DNA from: Costus lasius
Taxonomy: Eukaryota; Streptophyta; Magnoliopsida; Zingiberales; Costaceae
Length of the DNA stretch: 64,000 nucleotides
NCBI GenBank assembly: GCA_027563935.2
Contig: CM050447.1
Location: forward strand, 79,841,461 to 79,905,460
Reading direction: 5' to 3'
The notes beneath the pieces were generated by a model, which saw nothing but the letters and a program-made list of their open reading frames with translations, was not told the DNA's origin and did not search any database. The position numbers and the translations under genes are program-made. Each line of letters opens with the position of its first letter. Position 1 is the first letter of the stretch. Positions 10,537-22,130 of this stretch are shown here, one piece after another.

Positions 10537-12216
10537 GTTACTGAACAACCTGAGGCTCAGATATCACGGGAACCGCGAAGATCGGGAAGGATCCGTCGAC
10601 AGCCTGAGCGCTATGACGGAGTCTACATCATTGATAATGATGAACCCCTGACTTATGCGGATGCGGTCAGTGGACCGGAGTCAGCTAGATGGCTTGAAGC
10701 TATGCGAGCCGAGATGGACTCCATGTCAGATAACCAAGTCTGGGATTTGGTTGATCCACCTCCGGGAGTAATCCCTATAGGCTGTAAATGGATCTTCAAG
10801 AAGAAGATTGACATGGATGGTAACGTGGTTACCTATAAAGGCAGGCTTGTTGCGAAAGGTTTCAAACAAATCTACGGGATAGATTATGATGAAACTTTCT
10901 CACCTGTGGCCATGTTTAAGTCTATTCGGATTCTTTTCGCGATAGCAGCATATTACGATTATGAGATCTGGCAGATGGATGTGAAGACCGCTTTCCTTAA
11001 TGGAAATCTGGATGAGGATGTGTATATGACACAACCTGAAGGTTTCACTAATCCATCAGATCGTCATAAAATATGCAAGTTAAAGAAGTCCATTTATGGA
11101 CTTAAACAAGCATCTAGAAGCTGGAATATTCGTTTTGATGAATCAATCTCTGAGTTTGGTTTCATCAAGAACGAGGATGACCCGTGTGTATATAAGAGGT
11201 TTAGTGGGAGCGTGATTACTTTCCTAGTCCTCTACGTCGATGATATCTTAATCATTGGAAACGATATTCCTGAAATGCATGCTGTTAAAGCATGGCTAAG
11301 GAAATGTTTCCAGATGAAAGATCTAGGAGAAGCAGCCTATGTATTAGGTGTGAAGATCTACAGGGATAGATCTAAGAGGCTTCTCGGGCTGTGCCAGAGT
11401 ACTTACATCGATAAAGTCCTGGAGAGATTTCATTTAGAGAATTCTAAACGAGGATATCTTCCAGTCAGACATGGTCTGAATCTTTCGAAGAGTCAGTGTC
11501 CACAAACACAGACTGAGAAAGATGAAATGGACAATACGCCTTATGCTTCGGCTATTGGGTCCATTATGTATGCGATGTTGTGTACTCGCCCTGACGTCGC
11601 TTACGGGTTAAGCGTGACCAGTCGATTCCAAAGTAATCCAGGTATGGCGCACTGGATTGCAGTCAAGAACATTTTAAAATATCTGCGGAGGACCAAAGAT
11701 ATGTTCTTGATATATGGTGGTCAGGAAGAACTCAGTATAGAAGGATATACTGACGCTTCGTTCCAGTCGGACCAGGATGATTTCCGATCGCAATCAGGCT
11801 ATGTTTTTAGCTTGAATGGTGGAGCAGTGGTGTGGAAGAGTTTCAAACAGTCTACTGTTGCTGATTCCACAACAGAAGCCGAGTATGTTGCAGCCTCGGA
11901 AGCATCCAAGGAGGCAGTGTGGATTCGTAAGTTCGTGAGAGAACTTGGTGTTGTTCCTTCGAGTGCAGATCCTTTGGTTATCTTCTGTGATAACACTGGA
12001 GCCATCGCACAAGCAAAGGAACCACGGTCGCACCAGAAGTCCAAGCACATACAGAGACGGTTTCACTTGATCCGGGAGATCATTGATCGTGGCGAGATCA
12101 AAATATGCAAGGTTCATACAGACGACAATCTGGCTGACCCGCTTACCAAGCCTCTGGCGCAGCAGAAGCATGAGAAGCACTGTAATAATATGGGTTTGAG
12201 ATTTCTCAACCATTAG
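10537..12216 (+). CDS. pol: Copia-1 reverse transcriptase-RNase H part, downstream of a stop codon
   Basis: In the same frame as the upstream segment; the first internal ATG is at 10702. The RT begins with the copia signature region (W-D-L-V, then GCKWIFKKK), has QMDVKTAFLNG, and the catalytic YVDD at 11233-11244. RNase H follows with YTDASF, STTEAEYVA and FCDNTGAI, ending KPLAQQKHEKHCNN before the stop at 12214. RT copies element RNA into DNA and RNase H degrades the template, both inside virus-like particles. The domains look complete; the lesion is the upstream TAG. The copia-2 protein is close to identical across this region. Confidence 0.93.
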   Translation, partial: VTEQPEAQISREPRRSGRIRRQPERYDGVYIIDNDEPLTYADAVSGPESARWLEAMRAEMDSMSDNQVWDLVDPPPGVIPIGCKWIFKKKIDMDGNVVTYKGRLVAKGFKQIYGIDYDETFSPVAMFKSIRILFAIAAYYDYEIWQMDVKTAFLNGNLDEDVYMTQPEGFTNPSDRHKICKLKKSIYGLKQASRSWNIRFDESISEFGFIKNEDDPCVYKRFSGSVITFLVLYVDDILIIGNDIPEMHAVKAWLRKCFQMKDLGEAAYVLGVKIYRDRSKRLLGLCQSTYIDKVLERFHLENSKRGYLPVRHGLNLSKSQCPQTQTEKDEMDNTPYASAIGSIMYAMLCTRPDVAYGLSVTSRFQSNPGMAHWIAVKNILKYLRRTKDMFLIYGGQEELSIEGYTDASFQSDQDDFRSQSGYVFSLNGGAVVWKSFKQSTVADSTTEAEYVAASEASKEAVWIRKFVRELGVVPSSADPLVIFCDNTGAIAQAKEPRSHQKSKHIQRRFHLIREIIDRGEIKICKVHTDDNLADPLTKPLAQQKHEKHCNNMGLRFLNH

Positions 12217-12219
12217 ATT

Positions 12220-12236
12220 AAGTGCAAGTGGGAGAT
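12220..12236 (+). promoter_or_regulatory. Copia-1 polypurine tract
   Basis: agtgcaagtgggagat lies directly before the 3' LTR, with purine-rich gtgggaga nearest to it. It is the normal site for plus-strand DNA priming. The same sequence stands at the same place in copia-2 and, with one change, in copia-3. Confidence 0.85.
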
Positions 12237-13944
12237 TGTTAGGGTATGCCCTTAAGGCTAATGTTTGAGGCCTTGGGATTGTAAAAGTATCATGTAATAA
12301 ACTCTTGTGTTTATAAAGGCAATGGTTATTATTCAGTTTGTTACATTGTCTGCTGCAATAACTGTGCTTCTGAATAATGTCTCAAAGCTGTTCAGCTAGG
12401 CTGACATGCATATGTCCTTAGTCGAGATATCTTGGTGAACATGAGACAGCCTTGATATGATTGAGACTAATATGTGTTCTAATCTTATAGGATGCTTCGA
12501 GCATGGAATAAGATGTAGACTCATGGGTACATTGGATGTACTGGACAGACCCTACTAGGATATTCAATTGCTTGTCACAATGTGAATAATCCTTGTTTGC
12601 ATCAAGTGGCACATGTCCTCTGACTTGAGATCACTTGTGTTTCTAGATGATGATTGTCATTGTTTTGAGGTAGTTCAATATCATTTGAAACATAATGATT
12701 ATAGACTATCTTGGATAATGATCATGAGTCAGGTTAGGACACTAGTGATAGATAAAGGATTGCCGTCTCCTTGTTCAAGGAGTGTGGTGTTCTAAAGGGG
12801 CCCCCCTGAATGAGATGATTGAGAAAGTGTATGGCCATACCCAGGTGACTATGTTCATCTGATCTAATCATGCTCATCATATTGGAGTCACAGGCTTGAC
12901 ACGCTTGTCCAATAAGAACATCCAGTGGCAAAGGAAACATGTATGCCTAGTGAAGTGCATTCACCCTTGTGCTGTGTTTTGGGAGTAGTCTTGGAAGACT
13001 CTTTCCTTTATATCGGGAGACAGTGATGTGTTGCTAGATACCCCTCACTGATCGTGATAATGAAAGTTATCATTACCGACATTCAAAGGAAACCCTCAGG
13101 GTCGCACAATTTGATGATATGGCTTACTTGAGTCAGATCGTGTGGACTGAATTGTTTGGGTTCAGTTTAAAGGGATTTAATCTCTGATTGTAAGTGAGAT
13201 CTGGTCTGATCATGTTTGATTGATTAGGGCTTGAGATCGGTAAGCTTCGATCGAGAGAGGTGATGCTAGATCGGTGAGATCAGGAGCATCAGGAGATGAA
13301 CGGTTAGATCTTGAACCTTAGGGTTTGATATGATCTAGACCAAAGGGGGCTTGGGCTTATTTGATTTGGTTTGTTGAACCAAATGCAATTAAACCAAAAG
13401 AGAACCGGTTCACTTATGTGAACGCATGGTTCGAAAGGGTGATGGCGTTTTGGTCGTTTATGAGTGCATGCTTCCATTTATGGTAAGTCATCATGGCCTC
13501 TTCTTCAAAACGCCTAACGCCAAGCCGTTCACCACTTGACTTCACTTCGCTTGGCTTCTTGCAATTTGCGTGTGGAGAAGAGGTGGACGAACGTGTGGAG
13601 CTCTCGCCCAAGCAAGATCTCGTCTCCCATCCCTTCCATACGGAAAGGACACTTGAAGATCTTTGCTAGCACAAAGATCAACAAGAAGAAGCCATCTCTC
13701 TTCTTGTGTGCGTCACTTGTGGAGAAGATCTCTCTTGGTCTTTGCTTCCAAGCCGCCTCCTTCTCATGGCCATGGTAACGCATCTTTCACTTGATGTTTA
13801 AGTTGATCATATGAATGTATAGCATGCGATCAAATGTGAAACCCTAATTCCGCTGCTAAAACAAAGAAAGGTCACTTGCGCCCCCCTCTTGAAAGGGGTA
13901 CTCACCTTAGGGTTTCTCGCTCCCCCTTGAAGGGGACCCTAACA
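12237..13944 (+). repeat. Copia-1 3' LTR
   Basis: 1708 bp, same length and termini as the 5' LTR. It is followed by the TSD gagat, and element A resumes at once with its protease coding sequence. Confidence 0.95.
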
Positions 13945-13949
13945 GAGAT

Positions 13950-14490
13950 GACCTTTAAGAGAGCACTGTGCGATTTGGGAGCGAGTGTTAGCATCATGCC
14001 ATTATCATTGTGTAAAAAGCTGGACTTGGGTGACTTAAAATCGACTAATATTTCTTTACAGCTTGCTGACAGATCAGTTCGAATTCCAGTGGGTATTTTA
14101 GAAGATGTACCTATTAAAGTAGGGGATTATTTTATTCCTGCTGACTTTGTTGTGTTAGACACTGATGAGGATGACAGACTTCCTATTATTTTAGGAAGAC
14201 CTTTTCTTGCTACAGCTGGTGTTGTCATTGATGTTAAAAATGGGAAACTGGATTTAAACATCAGTGGCTATGTTATTCAATTTGATCTGTCTAACTCTCT
14301 CAAAAAACCCTCTCTTGCAGGTGCATGTCACTGCGTGGATATAATTGAAAAGATTGTCCAGCAATCCGAGCCACTAGGGATGGAGAGAGATTCATTGGTG
14401 CTTGCCCTTATTGGCGCTGTTGATGAAGACAGTAAAGGGGAAGTTGAAAACTACGTTGCCCTACTTGATGCAAACCCAGACTTGGAGAGC
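13950..14490 (+). pseudogene. pol: Element A aspartic protease
   Basis: Retroviral-type aspartic protease that cleaves the polyprotein. LCDLGASVSIMP near 13968-14003 carries the D-L-G active-site variant found in all Athila copies in this window. ILEDVPIKVG, the segment with FIPADFVVL, and IILGRPFLATAG (about 14186-14221) form the rest of the fold, followed by VIDVKNGKLDLNI. The frame remains open to 14568, but similarity to element F shows the true frame shifts near 14490. Upstream coding continues from the gag linker once copia-1 is removed. Confidence 0.85.
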
Positions 14491-17449
14491 GGAACTAGGA
14501 GTAAATCGAGAGGAAGATGGACAAAAGAAAATCAAGCTCAAAAGTTTACCCAAAAATCTGAGATATGAATTACTGGGTGAAAATTTTACTCACCCTATAA
14601 TAGTTAGCGCTGGATTGGATGAGGAACAAACTAAATTACTTTTGCAAGAACTCCGTCTACATAGGAAGGTAATTGGGTACTCTCTTGATGATATTAAAGG
14701 TATTAACCCATCTATTTGCATGCACAGGATCCTGTTGGAGGAGAATAGTAAGCCCTCTATGGAATTCCAATACCGACTCAACCCGCAGTTGAAAGAGGTA
14801 GTAAAGAAGGAGGTACTTAAATTGTTAGATGCAGGCGTGATCTACCTGATTTTAGATAGTTCATGGGTGAGTCCGGTGCATGTGGTTCCCAAAAAGAGAG
14901 GCGTCACGATTGTTAAGACTGACACAGACGAGTTAATAATGAAGCGCACAATTACAGGACACAGGATGTGCATTGACTATAGGAAGTTAAACTCTGCAAC
15001 GAGAAAAGACCATTTTCCTCTTCCTTTCATCGATCAGATGCTTGATAGATTAGCTCATAATTCTTACTTTTATTTCTTGGATGGAATTTCATGTTTCTTC
15101 CAAATCCCCATCCACTAAGACGACCAGGAGCGAACTACCTTCACATGCCCCTACGGCACATAAGCATATAGGAGGATGCTATTTGGCCTCTACAATGCCC
15201 CTACAACTTTCCAACAAGCGATGATGGCCATATTCACTGATTTTAATGAAGACTTCATGGATATATTTATGGATGATTTCTCTGTGTATGGTTCTTCCTT
15301 TCATCATTGTTTATCTAACTTATCTAAGGTTTTGCAAAGATGCGAAGAGGTGAACCTGATGCTAAATTGGGAGAAGTGCCACTTCATGGTAAAAGAAGGC
15401 ATTTTCCTTGGTCATCTAGTCTCAGAGCGAGGGATAGAGGTGGACAGAGCAAAAATTGACATCATTGAGAACCTCAAGCCGCCAACATCTGTAAAAGGGA
15501 TTAGAAGCTTTCTAGGACATGCTGGCTTCTACCGACGCTTTATTAAAGACTTCTATAAGATAGCTCGCCCCTTGACTAATTTACTTGCTAAAGATTCCAT
15601 CTTTTGCTTTGACAGGGATTGCGAGGAAGCTTTTGTGAAGCTCAAAGAAGCATTAACTACCGCTCCAATAATTCAACCTCCAGACTAGTCCCTTCCTTTT
15701 GAATTGATGTGTTACACCAGTGACCAGGCAGTAGGGGCGGTGTTAGGGCAAAGAAAGGACAAGAAGCTTCATGCCATTTATTATGCCAGTCGAACGCTTG
15801 ACAATGCCCAGATAAACTATGCTGCCACAGAGAAAAAGCTGCTAGCAATAGTTTTCGCTTTTGATAAATTTCGTTCATATTTAGTTAATTCAAAAGTAAT
15901 TGTTTTCACTAACCATACAGCCATTAAATACTTGATCAACAAAAAGGACGCCAAGCCAAGGCTTATTCGATGGATCTTCCTCTTACAAGAATTTGATGTG
16001 GAAATCAGAGACAAGAAGGAGAGTGAAAATCTTGTAGCCGACCACCTCTCTAGGCTGGAACGAGATATTGACACAAGGGCTGACCACGAGTTGAAAATTA
16101 ATGACACGTTCCCTGAAGAACACTTATACGCTTTACTCGAACAACAAGTGCCGTGGTATGCAGATTTTCTTAATTATATAGTTTCTAACATATTTCCCCC
16201 TGATCTTTCCTTTCAGAAGAAGAAGAGGTTCCTACATGATGTGAAGTCATATTATTGGGATGAGCCGTACTTGTACCGGAGATGCACTAATGGTATGTAT
16301 AGACGGTGTGTACCAGAGGGGCAGATGCATGATGTGCTGATTCATTGCCATGCATCGCCCTATGGGGGACACGCCGCAGCTTCAAAAACGGCATTCAAAG
16401 TCTTACAGTCAGGTTTGTATTGGCCCTCTCTCTTTCATGATGCTAAACAATTTGTTTCAACTTGTGACAGCTGCCAACAAACCAGGAATATTTCAAGAAG
16501 GAACGAGTTGCCTCTGAATGACATGATAGAAGTGGAGATTTTCGATGTATGGGGTATAGATTTTATGAGACCCTTCCCATCCTTATGCGGCAAGTGGTAT
16601 ATCATTGTTGCCATAGACTATGTGTCGAAGTGGATTGAGGCATCTACCGAGGCCAGCAATGACTCTAGGGTGGTCATGAAGTTCATGAAACGAGTGATTT
16701 TCCCCCGATTTGGAGTCTCGCGCATACTGATAAGTGACGGAGGGTCCCACTTCATTAAGCAAAGGTTTGGAGCATTATTGAAGAAGTATGGGGTAAAGCA
16801 CAATATTGCCATGCCGTACCACCCTCAGACGAGTGGTCAGGTAGAAGTCTCCAACAGGGAAATCAAGCAGATATTGGAAAAGACTGTATCTCGATCACGG
16901 AAGGATTGGGCATTGAAGTTACCCAATGCTCTATGGACTTATAGGACTGCATTTAAGACACCCCTAGGTATGTCTCCTTTCCAACTTATTTATGAAAAAT
17001 CTTGCCACTTACCTGTTGAACTTGAGCATAGGGCACACTAGGCTATCAAGCAAATCAATTATGACTTTAAAAGTGCCGGCGAAAGGAGAAGACTGCAACT
17101 AGACGAACTGGACAAGATGCGCCTCTATGCTTATGAAAATGCCAAGATTTACAAAGCTCGTACCAAGCATTGGCATGACAAACGCATACTCAAGAAGGAG
17201 TTTCATCAAGGAGACAAAGTGCTGCTCTTCAATTCGAGACTTCGCCTCTTCCCAGGAAAGCTCCGCACGAGATGGTCTGGACCATTCATAGTGCAACACG
17301 TTCAACCTTATGGCGCAATCACGATATGGGCTGAGCACACCGCAAATTTTGTGGTCAATGGACACCGCCTTAAGAACTATTTTGAAGATGAACGGGTCAA
17401 ACAAGGGGAAGTTCTTGCCCTTTTCGACCCCACCGATGTAATAACTTGA
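14490..17449 (+). pseudogene. pol: Element A reverse transcriptase-RNase H-integrase, four stops
   Basis: One frame throughout. RT: HRMCIDYRKLNSATRKDHFP near 14958-15017, catalytic FMDD at about 15265-15277, and FLGHAGFYRRFIKDF near 15510-15550. RNase [20 protein letters not shown], then [20 protein letters not shown] and VADHLSRL. Integrase: HHCC zinc module ([10 protein letters not shown] ... C-D-S-C) near 16340-16480, and core residues in [18 protein letters not shown] and [13 protein letters not shown] (D, D, E), ending with RTRWSGPF and a C-terminal segment to 17449. Stops at 15116 (TAA), 15161 (TAA), 15686 (TAG) and 17039 (TAG); the last two replace Trp seen in relatives. Confidence 0.9.
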
Positions 17450-17483
17450 TGACTCTACGGTCGAGCTATTCACCTAAAACTAG

Positions 17484-17505
17484 AGCTCTTGTGAGGCAAC
17501 CCAAG
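17484..17505 (+). promoter_or_regulatory. Element A post-pol hairpin box (decayed)
   Basis: gctcttgtgaggcaacccaag is the A version of a box found after pol in B, D and G. The best copy (D) is CTTGGGAGGCAACCCAAG, a perfect 6-bp stem with loop AGGCAA. In A the left arm has one mismatch. Function is unknown. Confidence 0.6.
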
Positions 17506-17705
17506 TTTTCTCGTTGTTTTCATTTTTATTTATTTGCATTAGTTGTCATTTAGTTTTTAATTTATTATCGTTGAGTACTCCACTCTCTTGCTTATCTAGC
17601 TTATTCTAGGATCTTGATCTTGATATACACTGATTAGAGGGTTATTTTTGCAATACAGATGTGCCATGGGAGCAGAAAATTTTTAATGAATTTTTACTAA
17701 AGCTC

Positions 17706-17985
17706 AGTACACTTCACGGCTAGGTGAACCCGGCGGGGTTCACCCGTGAAGTGCACTGTACAATCTGAGGAACAATGTTTCGAGGGATATCTTTGTTAGA
17801 AAATGATGGAGCCGGCAATATCGAGTTGTGGATATTATTTTTGGATTTTCAGCAACTAACCGTGCACTTCACGGCTAGGTGAACCCGACGGGGTTCACCC
17901 GTGAAGACAACTGAATCAGATCGAGCGCATCCCTAAAGAGTGCTTCATGGTTAGGTGAACCCGTTTGGGTTCACCTGTGTTTTTT
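17706..17985 (+). repeat. Element A post-pol palindrome array, 3 copies
   Basis: Three copies of GGTGAACCC-N4-GGGTTCACC or close variants (about 17723-17746, 17877-17900 and 17951-17972) are set in repeated context (acttcacggcta before, cgtgaag after). The same motif occurs four times in the 3' LTR of A. The region between pol and the third ORF holds nothing else recognisable. Confidence 0.85.
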
Positions 17986-18308
17986 TTGGAGCATTGCCCG
18001 TGTTCGCCCTAAACCACGGGTAGGGTTACTTTGTTCCACTCCGCCACCGCTCCCTCTTCTCTAGATCTCCCGATCTTGCGCCGCCACTCCCTCGCGATCT
18101 CGCCCTCAGATCTTCAACGAACCTTCCCTCTTCACGATCTGCACCTCCGGTGAGATTCACACAGACTTGATCCACTCCCCGCTGTCAGTATTCCGATTTT
18201 CCTGCTCGCCGATTTTCCTGTTTCCGCCACTGCGATCGGTCGTTGTCCCTGTGCTTGGGGGAAAATTTTCTCTGGTTATTTTCGGTTATCCTCTCGCAAT
18301 CTCATCTA

Positions 18309-19759
18309 ATGGCACCACGATGCAAGGTGATTGCTATCCGCCCCCGTGATCCGCAACTAGCATCGGAATCGTCCACAGACGACGATGACTCGTCCCGCAC
18401 GGACAGTCTCCGCCACCACAAGCCACTCCTGCTAGCCAGCTGGTGCAGCCTTCCTCCTCTAGAAATCTGGTACGCCATTCTGCTCGGCAGCCTCAGGCCT
18501 ATGTATCTCTACCGAACGAATTTGGCATAGTATTCAGGAATGCGGAGCATGAACAAAACTACGAACATCTTCTCCATCACCAGATGCTCAACACCCGATA
18601 TTTAGACAGAAACACTCTTGTTATGTTAGGGCTTCTAGAGGATGTTGAGTTGATGTATTCAAACATTGGATGGGAGCAATTCCTGAGGCTCGCCTCCCCC
18701 ACGTATATTGGAATAACATTGGATTTCCTCAGCTCACTGGATGTGAAAGCTGCTACGATAGTCGATGAAGATCCAGGGCGCATCTCCTTCCGTATGGGGA
18801 GTATTGAGCACTGTTTATCTCTTTCTTAGCTTCGCCAGATTTATGGTTTCCCGGAACCTTGCACGCGCAAAGTCCCGGTGGAGTTCAACGAGCAAGCTTT
18901 TTGGGCGTCGATTACGAATGAGCACTTCTATTCAGCCAGAGTCGCCAGGGCTTCAAGCATCTGCAATCCAACCATCTGATAAGTTCATCGCGTACTCGCC
19001 CATACCATCTTCGGGCATGGGGAGAGCGACGGCATGCTTCACTCTTTCAGGGTCGATTCTGGATTTTACTTAGCAAAGCAATTCAGCCGCATCACGCATT
19101 GCCGCCAAGGCGCGATAGTCATTTGCGGCCTCATCACCCCACTCGCAATTTCTCTTGGGATCATTCCCTATGGTACGGCCGAGGCTAGTGGAAACAACCG
19201 ACTCGAGATCGAGTCGTGCGTTTCCATGAAACTCATCATCTGCCGGGGTGACTCCTACTGTATGACGTTCAAGGATAGCCAGTTCTGTTTGCCATTGCCT
19301 AATCCAAAGCGCACCACTGTGAACATTCAAGAGAACTGGCGCATCAAGCCAATCGACGATCCTCAGCCTGACCCTGTAGACTCCGCACCACCGGCCCTAG
19401 GTGCATTCTTCTTTGGCGGCTCCTCCTCAGATTCTATGATGGGTATTCTTCAGGAGATGAGGGAGGAGCAGCTTCAGCAGTGAGAGTTTATCGATCAGAT
19501 GGATTCCTCCATCTCCTTTATACACCAGGAACAAGCTTCCCGTTGGGAAGCTAATGAAGCCGGGATGCAATGACAGCACAAGATGTTGGGTTCGATCTAG
19601 GAGAAGCTATCCACTATGGATGATCGGCTCGCCTTCCTCAACGAAGAGAACTTGCAGCACATTCCAGTCTCTTCAGAGGAGGAGGAGCCCGATTTTACCT
19701 CGTGTGGTAAAGGCAGGAGCTCTCGAGCTTCAGGCTCCAAATCACGCAAGAGGCGCTAG
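18309..19759 (+). pseudogene. Element A third ORF (Athila post-pol protein), broken
   Basis: Starts ATG GCA CCA at 18309 (MAPRCK), as does the equivalent in B (MAPRRS). The frame shifts between about 18430 and 18530, then continues with RNTLVMLGLLEDVEL and SNIGWEQFLRLASPTYI, similar to IQWMFSNIGWQDF in B. Next come a FGFP-like motif (IYGFPEP), VHRVLAHTIF, which matches B, an acidic stretch (EEEEPDFT) and a basic Ser/Arg/Lys tail ending at TAG 19757. Stops occur near 18827, 18979, 18982, 19481 and twice after. It resembles the ORF named ATHILA ORF-1 or plant transposon protein; its role is not known. No membrane segment is evident, so I do not call it an envelope protein. Confidence 0.7.
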
Positions 19760-19920
19760 CTCCAACTGGACTCGACATCGCCACCTGCTCCTCTCACGTA
19801 TACGACATTGCATAGAGGACTATGCAACATTTTAAAGCGGGTGAGCTGTCTTCACTCCAGTTTCTTAAGTGGTTGTCCTGACTTTCTGCTTTTCTCTATG
19901 GTTTTGGTTTATTCTACTTT

Positions 19921-20990
19921 ATATGCCACTATTTGTGGGCCTGGTCCACATCTACAGGTCCCACTCTCTACAGTGTATAACACATATTTGAACAACTTGT
20001 TTTTCAGTTTTGGTATTATGCTATAATTCTTTATGAGCTTGCATGAAGTTGTTTTAAGGCATATATTGCAAATTTTGTGATGAGAGATTCATAGTTGACC
20101 TGTCATGCTAGTCTTGTCTGATGATAGCTTTGCAAAATTCTTAAAGTTAAATGCATGATTGGTTGGAGTTTATCAAGACATGTTGAATGTAGTACTTGTT
20201 AGAAATTTACTCAATAGTCATGTCCATATGTTCTATGAATTATAAATTTTCCAATTGGATTGTTTTTAGGTGATTCATGTAGCGAGTCAAACGTTTTCAT
20301 GATTCTTCAATTGATTTCGGCTTACAATTTACATTCGATACAAATCAAGATACATAATCTTTTCTCAAACTTTGAATTCTTTTCTATTATTGGGGAGACA
20401 CTACATTTGTTAAAAGAAAGGATATGTTGACTTCTGAAATTTGTTCCTATATGCCACTATTTGTGGGCCTGGTCCACATCTACAGGCCGCACTCTCTGCA
20501 GTGTATAACACATATTTGAACTACTTATTTTTCAGCTTTGGTATTATTCTATAATTCTCTATGAGCTTGCATGAAGTTGGTTTTAGGCATATATTGCAAA
20601 TCTTGTGATAAAAGATTCATTATTCACCTATTGACCTGTCATGCTAGTCTTGCCTAATGATAGGTTTGAAAAATTCTTAAAGTTAAATGCATGATTGGTT
20701 GGACTTTATCAAGACATGTTGAATGTAGTACTTATTAGAAATTTACTCAATAGTCATGTCCATATGTTCTATGAATAAGAAATTTTCTAATTAGATTATT
20801 TTTAGGTGATTCATTTAGCGGGTCAAACATTTTCATGATTCTTCAATTGATTTCGGCTTGCAATTTACATTCGATACATATCAGGATACATATTCTCTTT
20901 TCAGACTTTGAATTATTTTCTATTATTGGGGAGACACTGCATTTGTAAAAATAAAGAATATGTTGACATCTGAAATATGTGTAAAATAAA
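19921..20990 (+). repeat. Direct duplication, two units of about 530 bp
   Basis: Unit 1 starts tatatgccactatttgtggg at 19920 and unit 2 starts with the same words at about 20451. Both end near aatatgttgac(t/a)tctgaaat. They align along their whole length with scattered substitutions and small indels, so the duplication is not recent. Confidence 0.88.
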
Positions 20991-21012
20991 AAAAATCACA
21001 CTTAGATTCCTC

Positions 21013-21140
21013 TACTTGGCACTGCGAAAAATGGGCAGTGGTACCGAAGGATATGAGTTGAAATCTAAGAAATGTGAATTGAAATCCAATAAAAAGACTT
21101 TTCAACTTGGCATTGCGAAAAATTGGTAATGGTACCTAAG
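21013..21140 (+). promoter_or_regulatory. Element A duplicated pre-LTR box
   Basis: Two copies (about 21015-21046 and 21105-21138) of ctTGGCACTGcg - aaaattgg - CAGTGGTACC, where CACTG and CAGTG can pair. Equivalent pairs occur in D (45843 and 45933), G (33261 and 33357, minus) and H (61629 and 61718, minus), always upstream of the 3' LTR. The second copy in A is degraded. Confidence 0.65.
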
Positions 21141-21490
21141 GATATGAGTTCAAGTCTAATACAATGATCAGTGTTTCATATCCTGAATAAAACATTTGAG
21201 TTAACCCCAACATTACGAATTGGAATGATAGAAATAGAATGAATGTTGTGTATGCTTGATTGAATCTCATGTTTACTGCTTTCTGAATCGGTTGACATCT
21301 AAAAAAAAAACTGTGGGACCAAACTGGTGAATGCTTAAGACACCTCTCTTAGTTAATTTCTTCTGATTAGATCTTGGATTGCTAAAAACTATTTTTCTGA
21401 ACTTGGGTGCGAACTTCAACACAAAAAGATTATTCTTATACCAAGCATGTATTTCAACTTATTTTATTGTTTGAAGACAAGCAAAGATTT

Positions 21491-21500
21491 AAATCTGGAG
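21491..21500 (+). promoter_or_regulatory. Element A polypurine-like tract
   Basis: aaatctggag directly precedes the TG start of the 3' LTR and follows gcaaagattt. It resembles the AAGTCTGGGG end of the Athila internal region, the plus-strand priming site. Confidence 0.65.
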
Positions 21501-21760
21501 TGTTCGATTCCATGCATTTTTATAGTGATATTTTTTATTATTCAATGATAAATTTAGGCTTATTTGAATGTTTTTACACTCCTTTAAAGCTTATTTACTT
21601 CAAAGCTTCAGAATCTTCACTTTTCGTCTTTCTTATGGAATTTTAGGTTAAAGCACCCAATTTTGAAGTCATTTTGAAGAATCTAAAGGCATGGGGTGAT
21701 TCCTTATGAGAAGATGAAGCTACCCGTCAAATTTGGGCTCAATCGGAGCTTTTTCTGGAC

Positions 21761-22010
21761 TTCACGTCTAAGTGAACCCCACGGGGTTCACCGGTGATCT
21801 TGCCGAAGAACGAAACCCACAGAACACTTCACCATCAGGTGAACCCCATGGGGTTCACCCGTGATTGTGTCTGAGGAAACCTACGCAAAACTTCACAGAG
21901 TACTTCATTGGTAGGTGAACCCAGTGGGGTTCACCGGTGCTTCTTTCACGACAGAAATGTACAGTACACTTCATGGGTAGGTGAACCCGACGGGGTTCAC
22001 CCGTGATGCT
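21761..22010 (+). repeat. Element A LTR palindrome array, 4 copies
   Basis: Four imperfect copies at about 21771-21794, 21837-21860, 21914-21937 and 21979-22002, spaced 65-77 bp. The core GTGAACCC...GGGTTCAC is kept while the four centre bases vary (cacg, catg, agtg, gacg). They lie about 260-500 bp into the LTR and roughly 115-360 bp upstream of the TATA box. Confidence 0.88.
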
Positions 22011-22123
22011 TTCTAGATAGCCCGACCTCTACTAGGATTTTTAGCGATTTTGAGCTCGTTTGATGTCCAAATTTGGCAAGTGAGGACTTTTTGGAAAGCT
22101 TATTCGAAGGAGAACATAAAGAG

Positions 22124-22130
22124 TATAAAA
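22124..22130 (+). promoter_or_regulatory. TATA box of the element A LTR
   Basis: tataaaa in gagtataaaagcccc, 623 bp into the LTR and downstream of the palindrome array, a suitable place for the Pol II promoter. The transcription start is not determined. Confidence 0.55.

Larger units (their letters stand above)
4849..13944 (+). mobile_element. Copia-1: nearly intact Ty1/copia retrotransposon inserted in element A
   Basis: Complete element of about 9.1 kb: two 1708-bp LTRs (4849-6556 and 12237-13944), tRNA-iMet primer site, 1.76-kb leader, one long gag-pol frame and a purine tract. The TSD gagat is present on both sides (4844-4848 and 13945-13949), and removing the element rejoins the gag-protease linker of A. 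I count about six base differences between the two LTRs, so the insertion is young. The 1.7-kb LTRs and long leader recall the Angela/BARE group, but lineage is inference. One stop codon (10534) breaks an otherwise open frame. Confidence 0.95.
19760..21490 (+). other. Element A 3' non-coding region
   Basis: No gene is seen. It contains a 530-bp direct duplication (19921-20990) and two copies of the GGCACTG...CAGTG box (21013-21140). Near the end, tttgaagacaagcaaagatt (21471-21490) is the A version of the GAGGACGAGCAAAG stretch found before the 3' LTR in D. Confidence 0.75.

Noticed and set aside
18309..19759. Post-pol ORF as an envelope gene
   Set aside because: No signal peptide or membrane-spanning segment is visible in the readable parts; it resembles the Athila ORF-1-type protein.
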